Origin: Anaerolineales bacterium
Lineage (GTDB): Bacteria; Chloroflexota; Anaerolineae; Anaerolineales; Villigracilaceae
Reading direction: 5' to 3'
Assembly: GCA_024710905.1 (NCBI GenBank)
Contig: JANJTV010000055.1
Location: 1 to 64,000, forward strand
DNA length: 64,000 bases
This document shows, piece by piece, positions 1 through 8,965 of this stretch. The notes beneath the pieces are model-generated. The model searched no databases, was not told the DNA's origin, and worked only from the letters and a program-made list of their open reading frames with translations. The position numbers and the translations under genes are program-made. Every line of letters begins with the position of its first letter. Position 1 is the stretch's first letter.

Positions 1-271
1 CCAGGCGGCCCAGGCCAGGCGGCCAGGGACTCCATTCCTTAACATCGCCGGTACGCAGGTCAAATGCGCTGTGATGAAACGGGCAAATAATGCCGCAATC
101 TTCCGTCACCCGACCCATCACCAACGGGAAGCGCATGTGCGGGCAGGCGTTTTGCACCGCCAGGTATTCACCTTTAAAGTTCAGTACCAGCACCTTGACG
201 CCGCTGACATCCACCACTTTGCGCGCGCCTTCGGGCAATTCGCTTTCAGGGAAAAGCTCCAGCATTTTCAT
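1..271 (-). CDS. Rieske-type [2Fe-2S] protein, 3' end cut by window edge
   Basis: Reverse-strand reading gives about 90 residues starting MKMLELFPES. It contains C43-P-H45, then 17 residues, then C63-P-F-H66, the C-x-H ... C-x2-H ligand set of a Rieske [2Fe-2S] cluster, followed by the typical SAFDLRTGD stretch. No signal peptide or membrane segment precedes the cluster, so a soluble ferredoxin-like electron carrier or oxygenase/nitrite-reductase small subunit type is more likely than a bc1-type Rieske. It starts 10 nt after the gatB stop, so it is probably the last gene of that transcript. The C-terminus runs out of the window, so total length is unknown. Confidence 0.85.
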   Translation of the reverse strand, partial: MKMLELFPESELPEGARKVVDVSGVKVLVLNFKGEYLAVQNACPHMRFPLVMGRVTEDCGIICPFHHSAFDLRTGDVKEWSPWPPGLGRL

Positions 272-281
272 TTCAGCACCT

Positions 282-1709
282 CTATTTCAGCAACTCTTCA
301 AAAAGCTCGCGGGCCTTCTGGGCATCGGCCTTGCCCTGCAATTTCTTCATCACCTGGCCCACAAACCAGCCCATCAGGCCAACCTTGCCCGCCCGGTAAC
401 TTTCCACTTCGGCGGGCGATTCGGCAATCACCTGCTCGACCACCGCGCGGATGGCGCCTGCATCACTGACTTTCGCCAGTCCCTCGGATTCCACCAGTTG
501 GGCGGGTGATTTCCCACTCTCGTTGACCTTATCCAGTAGGGCCTTGCCGGTATTGGTATTCACCGTCCCGGCATCCACCAGCTTGATGATCTCAGCGAGA
601 TAAGCGGGCGTAAGGGACAATTCCCCGGCAATCTTGCCGCTCTCGTTGAGCATGCGCATCACATCATTCAACAGCCAGTTGGAAACGCGCTTGGGATCAC
701 CACCATAAGCCTTTACAGCAGATTCGAAATAATCTGAAAGGGAGCGTTCGGCGGTTAACAAATCCGCATCGTACTCCGGGAGGCCGTACTCACCAATAAA
801 GCGGGCCTTCCTCGCCAATGGCAGTTCCGGCAAATCCGCTAAAATGGCACTCTTCCATGCTTCCGTCAAATGAACGGGCAACAAGTCCGGTTCACGGAAG
901 TAACGATAATCCGCTTCGGTTTCCTTGGAACGCATCTTTTTCAGGGTCTGCGTATCTTCATCCCATTCGAGCGTCCAGGCTTCAATTTTTCCGCCACGTT
1001 CGTACTCACGAACCTGGCGCTCAATTTCTTTGTTAATGGCAGCCCGCACGGCTTCGATTGAATTGACGTTCTTGATCTCAGTCTTGGTGTTAAAGGTCTC
1101 ACTACCTTTCAGGCGCACAGAGACATTGGCATCACAGCGCAGGTGACCTTTTTCCATATCGGCTTCCGAAACGCCAATCCAGCGCAATAACTGGCGCAGG
1201 CGAATCAGGTACGCGGCAGCTTCATCCGCCGAGCGCAGGTCTGGCCCGGTGACCATTTCCACCAGCGGAACACCGCAGCGGTTAAAGTCAATCATCCGCT
1301 GGCCGTTCTCATTCTTGGTCTTGCCGGCGTCTTCTTCCAGGTGCAATTTCCAGATACCCACACGACGCTGGTAGCCATCCAGGGGCACTTCCAGCCACCC
1401 GCCTTTGGCCAACGGCCGGTCATATTGGGAAATCTGGTATCCCTTGGGCAGGTCGGGGTAAAAATAATTTTTACGGTCGAAATACGAAACAGGCTGCAGG
1501 TCAGCGTTCATCGCCGCCGCCAGCAAAGCTCCCTTCTCGACCACGGCCTTGTTCAAGACCGGCAGGACACCAGGCATCCCCGTGCAGACCGGGCAAATAT
1601 TGGTGTTCGGCCCATCGAACCACGAATCGGCCTTGCAGGAGCAAAAGATTTTACTGCTGGTATTCAATTGGATGTGTGTTTCCAGGCCAATAATCGCTTC
1701 GTATTCCAT
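282..1709 (-). CDS. gatB: Aspartyl/glutamyl-tRNA(Asn/Gln) amidotransferase subunit B
   Basis: Subunit B of GatCAB, which converts Glu-tRNA(Gln) or Asp-tRNA(Asn) to the amidated form in the cytoplasm. The protein starts MEYEAIIGLETHIQL, the classic GatB N-terminus, and has the zinc-binding cysteines C23-x-C25 and C39-x2-C42. The C-terminal third is the YqeY-like tRNA-binding tail. An in-frame extension to 1754 exists, but the ATG at 1709 is preceded by AAGGATGA and fits the family start. It is 475 residues, normal length. gatC and gatA lie 5 kb away (7.0-8.9 kb), so the three subunits are not in one operon here. Confidence 0.97.
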   Translation of the reverse strand: MEYEAIIGLETHIQLNTSSKIFCSCKADSWFDGPNTNICPVCTGMPGVLPVLNKAVVEKGALLAAAMNADLQPVSYFDRKNYFYPDLPKGYQISQYDRPLAKGGWLEVPLDGYQRRVGIWKLHLEEDAGKTKNENGQRMIDFNRCGVPLVEMVTGPDLRSADEAAAYLIRLRQLLRWIGVSEADMEKGHLRCDANVSVRLKGSETFNTKTEIKNVNSIEAVRAAINKEIERQVREYERGGKIEAWTLEWDEDTQTLKKMRSKETEADYRYFREPDLLPVHLTEAWKSAILADLPELPLARKARFIGEYGLPEYDADLLTAERSLSDYFESAVKAYGGDPKRVSNWLLNDVMRMLNESGKIAGELSLTPAYLAEIIKLVDAGTVNTNTGKALLDKVNESGKSPAQLVESEGLAKVSDAGAIRAVVEQVIAESPAEVESYRAGKVGLMGWFVGQVMKKLQGKADAQKARELFEELLK

Positions 1710-1736
1710 CCGGTCATCCTTCAGTGGGGTAAATAG

Positions 1737-1742
1737 ATTATA
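1737..1742 (-). promoter_or_regulatory. -10 box of a gatB promoter
   Basis: TATAAT on the minus strand 27 nt upstream of the gatB ATG, with TTGTTG 18 nt further upstream as a possible -35. It lies just after the terminator that closes the pot operon, so gatB and the Rieske gene likely form their own transcript. Confidence 0.5.
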
Positions 1743-1763
1743 CCCAAAAGCCAACCGTTACAA

Positions 1764-1788
1764 CAAAAACGGGCGGTTACCCGCCCGT
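1764..1788 (-). terminator. Rho-independent terminator of the pot operon
   Basis: Perfect 8-bp stem (ACGGGCGG / CCGCCCGT, 1769-1788) with a GTAA tetraloop on the minus strand, followed by a run of T at 1768-1764. It lies 16 nt after the last permease gene. Confidence 0.85.
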
Positions 1789-1804
1789 CTGGTTTCGTAC
1801 CAAC

Positions 1805-2623
1805 CTACTGCTTGCCACCCTCGTCCGAGGCATCCGCTGTCAGGCGCTGCGCCAGGAAGATTGGCACAAAGGTGATCAATAGAACCAGCATGGCAACCAC
1901 GTTGGTTACCGGCCTGTCGCGCGGGCGGGTCAACTGGGAGAAAATCCAGATCGGCAGGGTGGTATCCTGCCCGGCGGTAAAGGTGGTTACGATCACTTCG
2001 TCAAATGATAAGGCAAACGCCAGCATGCCGCCGGCCAGCAGCGCCGTGGCGATATTGGGAAACACGACATATCGAAAGGTCTGGAATGAATTTGCGCCCA
2101 GGTCCATGGAGGCTTCGATTTGTGAACCCTGCATGCGTCTGAAACGGGCCAGCACATTGTTGTAAACCACCACCACACAGAAGGTGGCATGCCCGATCAC
2201 GATCGTCCAGAAGGAAAATGGGATGTCCAGGCCACCAATGCTTGCCCGCAGGGCGATCCCGGTCACAATCCCCGGCAAGGCAATCGGCAATACCAGCATG
2301 AACGAGATCGCCTCGCGGCCAAAGAACTTGCTGCGCCAGACTGCCGCCGCCGCCAGTGTGCCGAGGACCAGCGCGGCAATGGTCGCCACGGTTGCCACCT
2401 GCAACGACAGGACCAATGCCCGCCACAGGTCTGCCCGTCCCAGCGCAACACCAAACCACTGGAAGGTAATGCCCGGCAATGGGAAGGTAAATGTCTGCTC
2501 GTCGGGCGTCAACGTATACAGGAAAATCACCCAGATGGGCACATGCAGGAAAAGCAGGCCCGCCAGGGCTGCCAGCTTTAATCCCCACGAAGCCTTTGGG
2601 CGAGAATCGGTATTAGAGCGCAT
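1805..2623 (-). CDS. potC: Polyamine-type ABC transporter permease (PotC-like)
   Basis: Second inner-membrane permease of a spermidine/putrescine-type importer. About six hydrophobic segments are visible, with a MetI-type permease region; the EAA loop reads [22 protein letters not shown], where the nucleotide-binding subunit docks. I place the start at [10 protein letters not shown] (2623), which overlaps the end of the first permease gene by 11 nt, rather than the upstream in-frame start at 2647. It is the last gene of the potD-A-B-C order and is followed by a terminator. Polyamine specificity is inferred from family resemblance; other organic cations or amino compounds are possible substrates. 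Confidence 0.88.
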   Translation of the reverse strand: MRSNTDSRPKASWGLKLAALAGLLFLHVPIWVIFLYTLTPDEQTFTFPLPGITFQWFGVALGRADLWRALVLSLQVATVATIAALVLGTLAAAAVWRSKFFGREAISFMLVLPIALPGIVTGIALRASIGGLDIPFSFWTIVIGHATFCVVVVYNNVLARFRRMQGSQIEASMDLGANSFQTFRYVVFPNIATALLAGGMLAFALSFDEVIVTTFTAGQDTTLPIWIFSQLTRPRDRPVTNVVAMLVLLITFVPIFLAQRLTADASDEGGKQ

Positions 2624-3518
2624 CGAAAGCTCCCAGCCTGCGGGCAATCAGCAGGTAAATAATCATGATTACCACCGGGCCCATGGTCATGGCTGCCGCC
2701 AGTGGGATGTTCCCCGCCGTGCCCTGGTAAGAATACACAGCCTGGCCAATGAAGAATTTGGAATTCCCGAGCGACAACGGGACGATGAAATCGCCCAGGG
2801 TCAGTGAAAAGGTAAAAATTGAGCCCGCCACCACGCCGGGGAACGCCAGCGGCAGGATCACCGTGCGGAAGGTTTGCAGCGGTTTCGCACCCAGGTCACT
2901 GGAGGCCTCCAAAAGCGAGGCGGGCACACGCTCCAGCGCAGTCTGGATGGGAATGATCATGTAAGGCAACCAGATATAGGCAAAAACAATAAACATGCCT
3001 ATTGGCGAAAGCGCCAGCGACGACCCACCAATACTTTCAATGCTTAGTAACCAATTCAATGCCCCATCCAACCCGACCAGCCGGATAAACCAGGACAGGA
3101 TGCCTTCCTGCGCAAGGATTAGCTTCCAGGCGTAAACACGCACCAGGTAACTGGACCAAAGCGGGATGGTGACGCCGATGATCAGCCAGGTTTTCAGGCG
3201 CGGGGAGGCAAATTTGGCAATGTAATATGCCAGCGGAAAGGCGATGATTGCATCTGCAACGGTGACCGCCGCGGCCATCGCCGCCGTTCGGAGAAAAATA
3301 TCACTGTTATAGGGCTCAAGGGTCTGTGCATACGTCTGCAGGGTAAATTCACGCACCACCAGGCCGGTAAACTCTTCAAGATAGAAAAAGCTGTTCACCA
3401 GCAGGTTGGCCAGCGAACCGATATAAACCACCAGCATATACACCAATGGCGGACCGAGCAACAACCACAGGGTAACGCCTGGCCGCCGGTACAGGAAGGT
3501 AGAGATGCGCTGAAGCAT
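2613..3518 (-). CDS. potB: Polyamine-type ABC transporter permease (PotB-like)
   Basis: First permease subunit, about 301 residues from [14 protein letters not shown]. There is an N-terminal membrane helix, a long periplasmic loop with [10 protein letters not shown], five further helices and the EAA loop [20 protein letters not shown]. The ATG at 3518 has a strong GGGAGG seven nt upstream and begins two nt after the potA stop; the in-frame extension to 3557 would run into potA and is rejected. The gene order and tight spacing indicate a co-transcribed transporter. Confidence 0.9.
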   Translation of the reverse strand: MLQRISTFLYRRPGVTLWLLLGPPLVYMLVVYIGSLANLLVNSFFYLEEFTGLVVREFTLQTYAQTLEPYNSDIFLRTAAMAAAVTVADAIIAFPLAYYIAKFASPRLKTWLIIGVTIPLWSSYLVRVYAWKLILAQEGILSWFIRLVGLDGALNWLLSIESIGGSSLALSPIGMFIVFAYIWLPYMIIPIQTALERVPASLLEASSDLGAKPLQTFRTVILPLAFPGVVAGSIFTFSLTLGDFIVPLSLGNSKFFIGQAVYSYQGTAGNIPLAAAMTMGPVVIMIIYLLIARRLGAFDAL

Positions 3519-3520
3519 GC

Positions 3521-4558
3521 CTAGCCTCCCACACGGCTGATGTGATCCCTGTGCCACAGCAGGCGCACTTTTTGCCCTTTTGCCGAAAGGACGTCCATGG
3601 AGGTGGTTTTCAGGTTTTGCTCCACCACCACCAGGTCAACCCCGCCATCGGCTTCCACCAGGTAACGGGTGAACAGGCCGAGGTAGATCACATCCCGCAC
3701 CACGCCATCCACGGCAACCATGTCCTTCTCCGGTTTGTCGGATGGGGATGCAATGTGAATCTTCTCCGGCCGCACCGAAAACATTTGCTCCGAGCCGGTC
3801 AGGCGCCTGGCTAGCTCGCCGCCAATCAGGTTCGAAGTACCGACAAATCCGGCCACAAATGGCGAAGCAGGCATCTCGTAAATCTCAGCAGGTGTACCCA
3901 CCTGCACAATTTTCCCTTCGTTGAAAACAGCAATTCGGTCACTCATGGTCAGGGCTTCCTCCTGATCGTGAGTGACAAAAATAAACGTAATCCCGACACT
4001 TTTCTGAATGGCTTTCAGTTCAATCTGCATCTGCTGGCGCAGCTTCAGGTCCAACGCGCCAAGCGGCTCATCCAATAACAATACTTTGGGATGATTAATC
4101 AGCGCGCGGGCCAGGGCCACCCGCTGGCGTTGACCACCGGAAAGTTGTGATGGCTTACGCGACCCAAACCCAGCCAGTTGCACCATTTCCAGCATTTCAT
4201 CCACGCGTTTCATCCGCTCAGGTTTTGAAACTCCCTTGATCATCAAACCGTAGGCAATGTTGTCTGCCACGGTCATGTGCGGGAAAAGTGCATAATCCTG
4301 GAAGACGGTATTCACATCCCGTTCGTAAGGAGGCAGGTCTGAAACATCCTGCCCATACAGAGTAATACGCCCTGTGGTTGGCCGGTCAAACCCGGCAATC
4401 ATGCGCAGGCAGGTGGTCTTGCCCGACCCGGACGGCCCCAGCATGGAAAAAAAGTCGCCATCACGAATCTCCAGGTCAACATGATCCACCGCTTTTACTT
4501 CGCCAAAATAACGGCTGACTTGGTCAAATCGAATCGCAGGTATAGATGAATTGGTCAT
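3521..4558 (-). CDS. potA: Polyamine-type ABC transporter ATP-binding protein (PotA-like)
   Basis: 345-residue ATPase that powers the importer. It has Walker [11 protein letters not shown]-loop FQDYALFP, signature [15 protein letters not shown], Walker [13 protein letters not shown] and the switch histidine in [11 protein letters not shown]. The C-terminal ~100 residues form the TOBE-like regulatory domain typical of PotA/MalK-class subunits. The gene follows the binding protein after a 73-nt gap that contains a strong stem-loop, and precedes the two permeases with almost no gap. Confidence 0.94.
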   Translation of the reverse strand: MTNSSIPAIRFDQVSRYFGEVKAVDHVDLEIRDGDFFSMLGPSGSGKTTCLRMIAGFDRPTTGRITLYGQDVSDLPPYERDVNTVFQDYALFPHMTVADNIAYGLMIKGVSKPERMKRVDEMLEMVQLAGFGSRKPSQLSGGQRQRVALARALINHPKVLLLDEPLGALDLKLRQQMQIELKAIQKSVGITFIFVTHDQEEALTMSDRIAVFNEGKIVQVGTPAEIYEMPASPFVAGFVGTSNLIGGELARRLTGSEQMFSVRPEKIHIASPSDKPEKDMVAVDGVVRDVIYLGLFTRYLVEADGGVDLVVVEQNLKTTSMDVLSAKGQKVRLLWHRDHISRVGG

Positions 4559-4588
4559 GATGTTTGGCTGCTCTCAAAAATTCAAAAG

Positions 4589-4618
4589 TGCGCCAGGCGG
4601 GCAAGCCCGCCTGGCGCA
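4589..4618 (-). promoter_or_regulatory. Intercistronic stem-loop between potD and potA
   Basis: Perfect 14-bp inverted repeat (TGCGCCAGGCGGGC and its complement) with an AA centre. On the minus strand it is followed by CACTTTTGAATTTTTG, an interrupted T tract. Inside an ABC operon after the binding-protein gene this probably acts as a partial terminator or RNA stabiliser that keeps the binding protein in excess over the membrane subunits. Confidence 0.75.
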
Positions 4619-4631
4619 ACATCAACAGGGA

Positions 4632-5837
4632 TTAACGACCACCGATGACAGCAACGTAGCTGGTGACCCATTCGTGGTACGGGACACATTCCATTCGGCC
4701 ATCGCCGCAATCGGTCGTGGGTGTGCGCCACCACCAGATCTTGTCGAAGTCGTTCAAACCATTGTTCACACAGCCATCTTCGCCAAGCAACGCATTGCCT
4801 TCACAGGCATCCAGGCGGACGGGGATGTTCTGGAACCAGGCAGCCAGGTCACCCTGAACCTTGGGATCAAGAGAGTGTTCCATCCACATGTACGCACAGT
4901 TCGGGTGGGCAGCATCCACATGCAACATGGTCGAATCCGCCCAGCCGGTCGCGCCTTCAACGGGCACAACCTTGTCAATCGGGGCGCCGCCACCCTTCAG
5001 CAGGTTGGCCTGGAAGGGCCAGGAACCGGACGCAGCAACACCTTCATTGGTGAAGTCATCCATCTGGACAAAGGCATCGTGCCAGTAACGGTTGATCAGC
5101 GTGCGCTGCTGGCGCAGCAAATCAAGCGCGGCATTGAACTGATCACGGGTCAACTGGTAGGGATTGGTAATGCCCAGTTCGGGGTTGTGATACATCAGGT
5201 AAAGTGCCGCATCAGCAATGTAGATCGGGCCATCATATGCCTGGATGCGACCCTTGTTCGACTCGCCATCCGGCAGGGTCATTTCCTCAAAGACCACATT
5301 CCAACTGGTCGGCGGGTCACCGGCAAACACGTCCGTGTTGTACATCAGGATGTTCTGGCCGGAGGAATACGGCACACCATAGTGTTCGGCCACGCCATCA
5401 CCGTCGGTATCCACAGTATGCCAGGGGGCATTTTGCAGGCGCTCATCGATCATGCCATAGCTGGGGATCAGGTCGATATTGATCGGCTGGACACGGCCAC
5501 CGGAAATCAGGCGGTTCGAGGCATCACCAGAAGCCGTCACAAGGTCAAAGCCGCCTTCGTTCATTAACGCCACCATTTCATCCGATGTTGCAGCGGTCTT
5601 CACGGTGACAATACAACCGGTTTCCTTCTCAAACTCGGTCACCCAGTCAAAATCAGGACTGGTCTCACCGCGTTCAATATAACCGGCCCAGGCCACAATC
5701 GAGAGTGCGCCTTCGCCAGCGCCGATCGATGTTTTCATTTGAGTTGCGCCTCCGGCCGCTCCTCCGCAGGCCGCCAGCACCAGGCTCAATACCATCATTA
5801 GCGACAAGACGCTAAACAAACCCTTACGGTTGCTCAT
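4632..5837 (-). CDS. potD: Polyamine-type ABC transporter substrate-binding lipoprotein (PotD-like)
   Basis: Extracytoplasmic binding protein of 401 residues. The N-terminus has a lipoprotein signal peptide ending LVLAAC, with lipidated Cys near residue 24. The mature part is a two-lobe PotD/PotF-type fold: LSIVAWAGYIERG opening strand, FEKETGCIVTVK, and GEGVAASGSW-like hinge region. A good AGGAG lies before the ATG. It is the first gene of the operon, upstream of ATPase and permeases. The exact ligand cannot be read from sequence. Confidence 0.92.
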   Translation of the reverse strand: MSNRKGLFSVLSLMMVLSLVLAACGGAAGGATQMKTSIGAGEGALSIVAWAGYIERGETSPDFDWVTEFEKETGCIVTVKTAATSDEMVALMNEGGFDLVTASGDASNRLISGGRVQPINIDLIPSYGMIDERLQNAPWHTVDTDGDGVAEHYGVPYSSGQNILMYNTDVFAGDPPTSWNVVFEEMTLPDGESNKGRIQAYDGPIYIADAALYLMYHNPELGITNPYQLTRDQFNAALDLLRQQRTLINRYWHDAFVQMDDFTNEGVAASGSWPFQANLLKGGGAPIDKVVPVEGATGWADSTMLHVDAAHPNCAYMWMEHSLDPKVQGDLAAWFQNIPVRLDACEGNALLGEDGCVNNGLNDFDKIWWWRTPTTDCGDGRMECVPYHEWVTSYVAVIGGR

Positions 5838-5929
5838 TTTGATTCTCCTCTGTCTGAATTGGCGATTGGGGAAAATATGCGAGACTGCAAATTGGGATGC
5901 TGCTTAACGACCACCTCCTCGGATTGCAG

Positions 5930-5970
5930 GTTATAGTGTCACAATGCTCGATAAATTTCCGTGACGGAAA
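5930..5970 (-). promoter_or_regulatory. Putative pot promoter with palindromic operator
   Basis: On the minus strand TATAAC (5935-5930) is a possible -10 about 95 nt before potD. Immediately upstream, at the expected -35 position, is the perfect palindrome TTTCCG-TGA-CGGAAA (5956-5970), a plausible operator. No convincing -35 hexamer is visible, which would suit an activator-dependent promoter. Another palindrome of similar core lies at 6019-6031. Confidence 0.4.
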
Positions 5971-6018
5971 AATTTTATCCCCATCTTGCCGTTTATGTCA
6001 ATGTCAGACAAATTATAT

Positions 6019-6031
6019 TTCCGAATCGGAA
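6019..6031. repeat. Palindrome TTCCGA-A-TCGGAA
   Basis: Perfect 13-bp palindrome between the 3' end of the DUF4870-like gene and the pot promoter region. It shares the TTCCG/CGGAA arms of the palindrome at 5956-5970, 63 bp away, so the pair could bind the same regulator. The rest of 5838-6050 holds nothing else I can identify. Confidence 0.35.
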
Positions 6032-6050
6032 GATTGTTGAGCGGGCCAAG

Positions 6051-6956
6051 TCAGGAGATTGGTTCTGCGTCCGGGTCTGCCCAGCGACCCGCCAGCCGGG
6101 CCGCCAGCGGGTAGCGATAATTGCGCCCGCGCAAGGTTTGTAATCCGGCCCACTGACCCATGATGTGAAATAAGGGCAGCAGCAGCAGCAAACCGGCGAA
6201 GATGCACATTGTTGCCAACATAACAATAGCCAAAGCCATATTCATGTTATTCGGGTCAACCGCCACCAGGACCCCCAGCACGAAGAATACAATACTTGCC
6301 GCCATGACCACTGCGTAATACCCAACATTGACCAGCAAATGGAAAATGGTCGTCTGCACCGACTGGAATTTGAGATACGGGAATTCCTTCCCTGCCGCCA
6401 CCCAGGCATAGATGGCCGGTAAAGCGCCCCACAACGGCAGGATAATGGCAAAATGATTCATCGCCGCCACCCAGCGCTGTTCGTGGGCGGTCAACAGCGA
6501 GGCGTCGGGATCGCCCGCCTGGTACTGCAGGTACTTCGCCAGCCTGGCACCGAGGATCGGGTATCGGAAATCCTTGCCCAGGGCGCACATCACCGCACCA
6601 AACAGGGCCGGCAGCATATACACCGCCATGGATCCCAATGAAATCAGCAGTACCCACAGGCTCAAGGCCGTTGATAATTCTTCAGGGTTCTCAGCGAACG
6701 CTTCGCCCAGCGAAGCACCTACGGCAATGAACCCCAGTAAAAAGACAATAAACAAAAGCAGGAAAAACAACAGCCACAGGGTATACCCCAGGGATTGATA
6801 CCCCAGTGCCTGCAAGGATTGAAAAGCGACATAAGGGGATTTTTTACGGCCCTCATACCACGCCAGCACGGGCAGGATCAGGCCAATGCCGGTTGCCAGC
6901 GCAGCAATATGTGACAGCGCAGCCATGATACGGTCATTTACACTTGGTGGGTTCAT
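6051..6956 (-). CDS. Tandemly duplicated DUF4870/Tic20-like membrane protein
   Basis: 301 residues with about eight hydrophobic segments. Two copies of the same unit can be aligned by eye: SHIAALATGIGLILPVLAWY (about residue 15) followed by a YVAFQSLQAL motif, and NHFAIILPLWGALPAIYAWV (about 170) followed by YLKFQSVQTT. Each copy ends near an FRYP/YRYP motif. The F-Q-S/A-x-Q-A signature is that of the DUF4870 (Tic20-like) family, usually one copy of ~110 residues, so this is an internal duplication. Function unknown. The ATG has GGAGGAGATCAT before it; the gene stands alone between a terminator and the pot region. Confidence 0.7.
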   Translation of the reverse strand: MNPPSVNDRIMAALSHIAALATGIGLILPVLAWYEGRKKSPYVAFQSLQALGYQSLGYTLWLLFFLLLFIVFLLGFIAVGASLGEAFAENPEELSTALSLWVLLISLGSMAVYMLPALFGAVMCALGKDFRYPILGARLAKYLQYQAGDPDASLLTAHEQRWVAAMNHFAIILPLWGALPAIYAWVAAGKEFPYLKFQSVQTTIFHLLVNVGYYAVVMAASIVFFVLGVLVAVDPNNMNMALAIVMLATMCIFAGLLLLLPLFHIMGQWAGLQTLRGRNYRYPLAARLAGRWADPDAEPIS

Positions 6957-6993
6957 ATGATCTCCTCCAGAAAATCAATCCGACTTAATGCAG

Positions 6994-7031
6994 TGCGGCA
7001 CGACATAATTGCTTTGAGATGTCGTGCCGCA
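6994..7031 (-). terminator. Terminator after gatA
   Basis: Perfect 13-bp inverted repeat TGCGGCACGACAT / ATGTCGTGCCGCA with a 12-nt loop, between the gatA stop (7052) and the next minus-strand gene. The stem is strong but no long T tract follows, so termination efficiency is uncertain. Confidence 0.7.
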
Positions 7032-7051
7032 AAATTAACAATATTTTCGGG

Positions 7052-8626
7052 TTAGCCGCTGATCACTTGCGGTTTGCGAGTACGCCAGGCCTCACTCTCG
7101 GTCGCCACTTCATAGCCGCGGCTGGCGCGGAAGAGCAGGTCTTCGCGATAATCCCCGGCAAAAAAGTGAATCCCGATTGGCAGGTTGTTGTCATCGAACC
7201 CGGCCGGGATGGAGATGCCCGGCACCCCGGCGTGATTCCCCGTGACGAGCAATTGGTCGGCGTATTGCATGAGTACTGAATTGCCATACACACCGCCGAT
7301 CTTAAAAGCCGTGCCTGGCGTGGACGGGGTCAGCAGCGTATCCACTTTACCAAAGGCCTCGTCAAAATCACGACGAATCAACGAACGAATACGCAAGGCG
7401 CGGTTGTAATACTGCTCACTGTACTGCGCCGCCGAGACGTACATGCCCATCAGGATACGCAATTTTGGCTGCGGGCCAAAGGCTTCTGCTCGGGTCTTGC
7501 GGTACATATCGCGCAGGTTTTCAGGCTGTTTCTTCGTTCGGTAGCCATATTTCACCCCATCGTAACGGTGCAAATTGGAGGCCGCTTCGACGCGCGAAAT
7601 GACAAAATACGCCGGGATGCCATACTTGGTGTGCGGCATCGGGATATTCTCAACGATCTCCGCACCCAGGGTTGCCAGCCGTTGTGCGGCATCCGTCACG
7701 GCATCCTTGATTTCTTTCGGCAGGGCCTGCTCTTCCAGCGAGCCAGTCTCGGCATTGAAAAAGGTGATACGGAAGTAATCGGGCGAAAGGCCAATTCTGA
7801 GGCCTTTTACACCCTTTTCCATTTCGGCCAGGTAGTCGGGCACGGGCACGTTGGCGGCAGTTGCATCCCGCGCATCCGGGCCGGCCATCACCTGCAGGGA
7901 AAGCGCCGCATCGGTGACATCGCGCGTTATCGGGCCGGGGCAGTCAAGCGAGGATCCAAACGCAATCAACCCATAGCGCGAGACTCGTCCGTAGGTCGGT
8001 TTCAGGCCAACCACGCCACAATAGGCGGCGGGCAAACGGATGGAACCAGCCGTATCAGTCCCCAGCGAAATGGGCCCTTCATAGGCCGCCACCGCCGCCG
8101 CCGACCCGCCGGAGGAACCACCCGGCACCGTGGAGGTATCCCACGGGTTGCGCGTGGCGGGCTGGTAAGCAGACGACTCGTTGGAAGAACCATAAGTAAA
8201 TTCATCCAGGTTAACTTTGCCTAACACCATCGCCCCGGCCTGCTCCAGCCGCTCCACCGCCGTTGCAGTATAAGGGGCGACGTAATTCGCCAGAATTTTG
8301 CTGGCCGCCGTGGATGGGGTATCTTCAACGCAGAAAATATCTTTAATGGTCACCGGAACACCAGCCAGCAGGCCAGGGTTTTGCCCGGCGGACACTTTTG
8401 CATCTACTGCGCGAGCCTGCTGGCTGGCGCGTTCTGCCGTCAGGGTAATGAATGCATGCACCTTATCCGGCTCGGCGAAGGGATCGCCACCAATCACGCC
8501 GGGCTGGCCATCCACCATACGGATTTGCTCGAGATGCGCTTCCAGCACTTCGTTGGCAGAAACCTCCCCGGCGCGAACTTTTTGGGCAAGCTGGCTGGCG
8601 GTCAGTTCAACATATTTTTCAGTCAT
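7052..8626 (-). CDS. gatA: Glutamyl-tRNA(Gln) amidotransferase subunit A
   Basis: Glutaminase/amidase subunit of GatCAB, 524 residues. The amidase signature GGSSGGSAAAVAA (about 169-181) is present, and the Ser-cisSer-Lys triad can be placed at K95 (VTIKD), S171 and S195 (GTDTAGSIRLP). It supplies ammonia for transamidation of mischarged tRNA. Its ATG overlaps the gatC stop as TAATG, so the two are translationally coupled. Some 15 residues longer than the shortest homologues because of an insertion near residues 40-50. Confidence 0.97.
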   Translation of the reverse strand: MTEKYVELTASQLAQKVRAGEVSANEVLEAHLEQIRMVDGQPGVIGGDPFAEPDKVHAFITLTAERASQQARAVDAKVSAGQNPGLLAGVPVTIKDIFCVEDTPSTAASKILANYVAPYTATAVERLEQAGAMVLGKVNLDEFTYGSSNESSAYQPATRNPWDTSTVPGGSSGGSAAAVAAYEGPISLGTDTAGSIRLPAAYCGVVGLKPTYGRVSRYGLIAFGSSLDCPGPITRDVTDAALSLQVMAGPDARDATAANVPVPDYLAEMEKGVKGLRIGLSPDYFRITFFNAETGSLEEQALPKEIKDAVTDAAQRLATLGAEIVENIPMPHTKYGIPAYFVISRVEAASNLHRYDGVKYGYRTKKQPENLRDMYRKTRAEAFGPQPKLRILMGMYVSAAQYSEQYYNRALRIRSLIRRDFDEAFGKVDTLLTPSTPGTAFKIGGVYGNSVLMQYADQLLVTGNHAGVPGISIPAGFDDNNLPIGIHFFAGDYREDLLFRASRGYEVATESEAWRTRKPQVISG

Positions 8627-8946
8627 TATTTCAGGTCCTGGTGAGGGGTTTCAGGAACAATGATGTAGCCATCTTCCACGTCCGGCGCGCCGGAAAGCAG
8701 TTTGGCCGGGTCCGGATGCGGGGAGGCGGCATCCTCCCGCAGGGTAGGTGTACTGGCCATTGTATATGGTACGCCATGCGCAGCGATGGGGGTATCCGAA
8801 TCCAATGGGATGGATGTCAGTTCATGGATCGCTTTCAGCTGGTTGTTCAGCTGTCGGCGCAAGTAATCGGCCTCCTCGGGAGTCAGTTCCAGGGCAGCCA
8901 GTTCCACCAGGTGATCAAACACTTCAACGGTGATCTCTTCGGTCAT
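8626..8946 (-). CDS. gatC: Glutamyl-tRNA(Gln) amidotransferase subunit C
   Basis: About 106 residues from MTEEITVEVFDHLVELAALEL, the helical GatC fold, with the C-terminal LREDAASPHPDPAKLLSGAP motif that wraps around GatA. The longer frame reaching 9138 overlaps cysH entirely and is rejected; the ATG at 8946 has GGAAGGACTC upstream. It starts 19 nt after the cysH stop, so cysH-gatC-gatA are probably co-transcribed. Confidence 0.93.
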   Translation of the reverse strand: MTEEITVEVFDHLVELAALELTPEEADYLRRQLNNQLKAIHELTSIPLDSDTPIAAHGVPYTMASTPTLREDAASPHPDPAKLLSGAPDVEDGYIIVPETPHQDLK

Positions 8947-8965
8947 GAGTCCTTCCATCCTTTTT

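Noticed and set aside
4551-5567. 338-residue plus-strand ORF
   Set aside because: Antisense to the PotD-like gene; a by-product of GC-rich codon structure.
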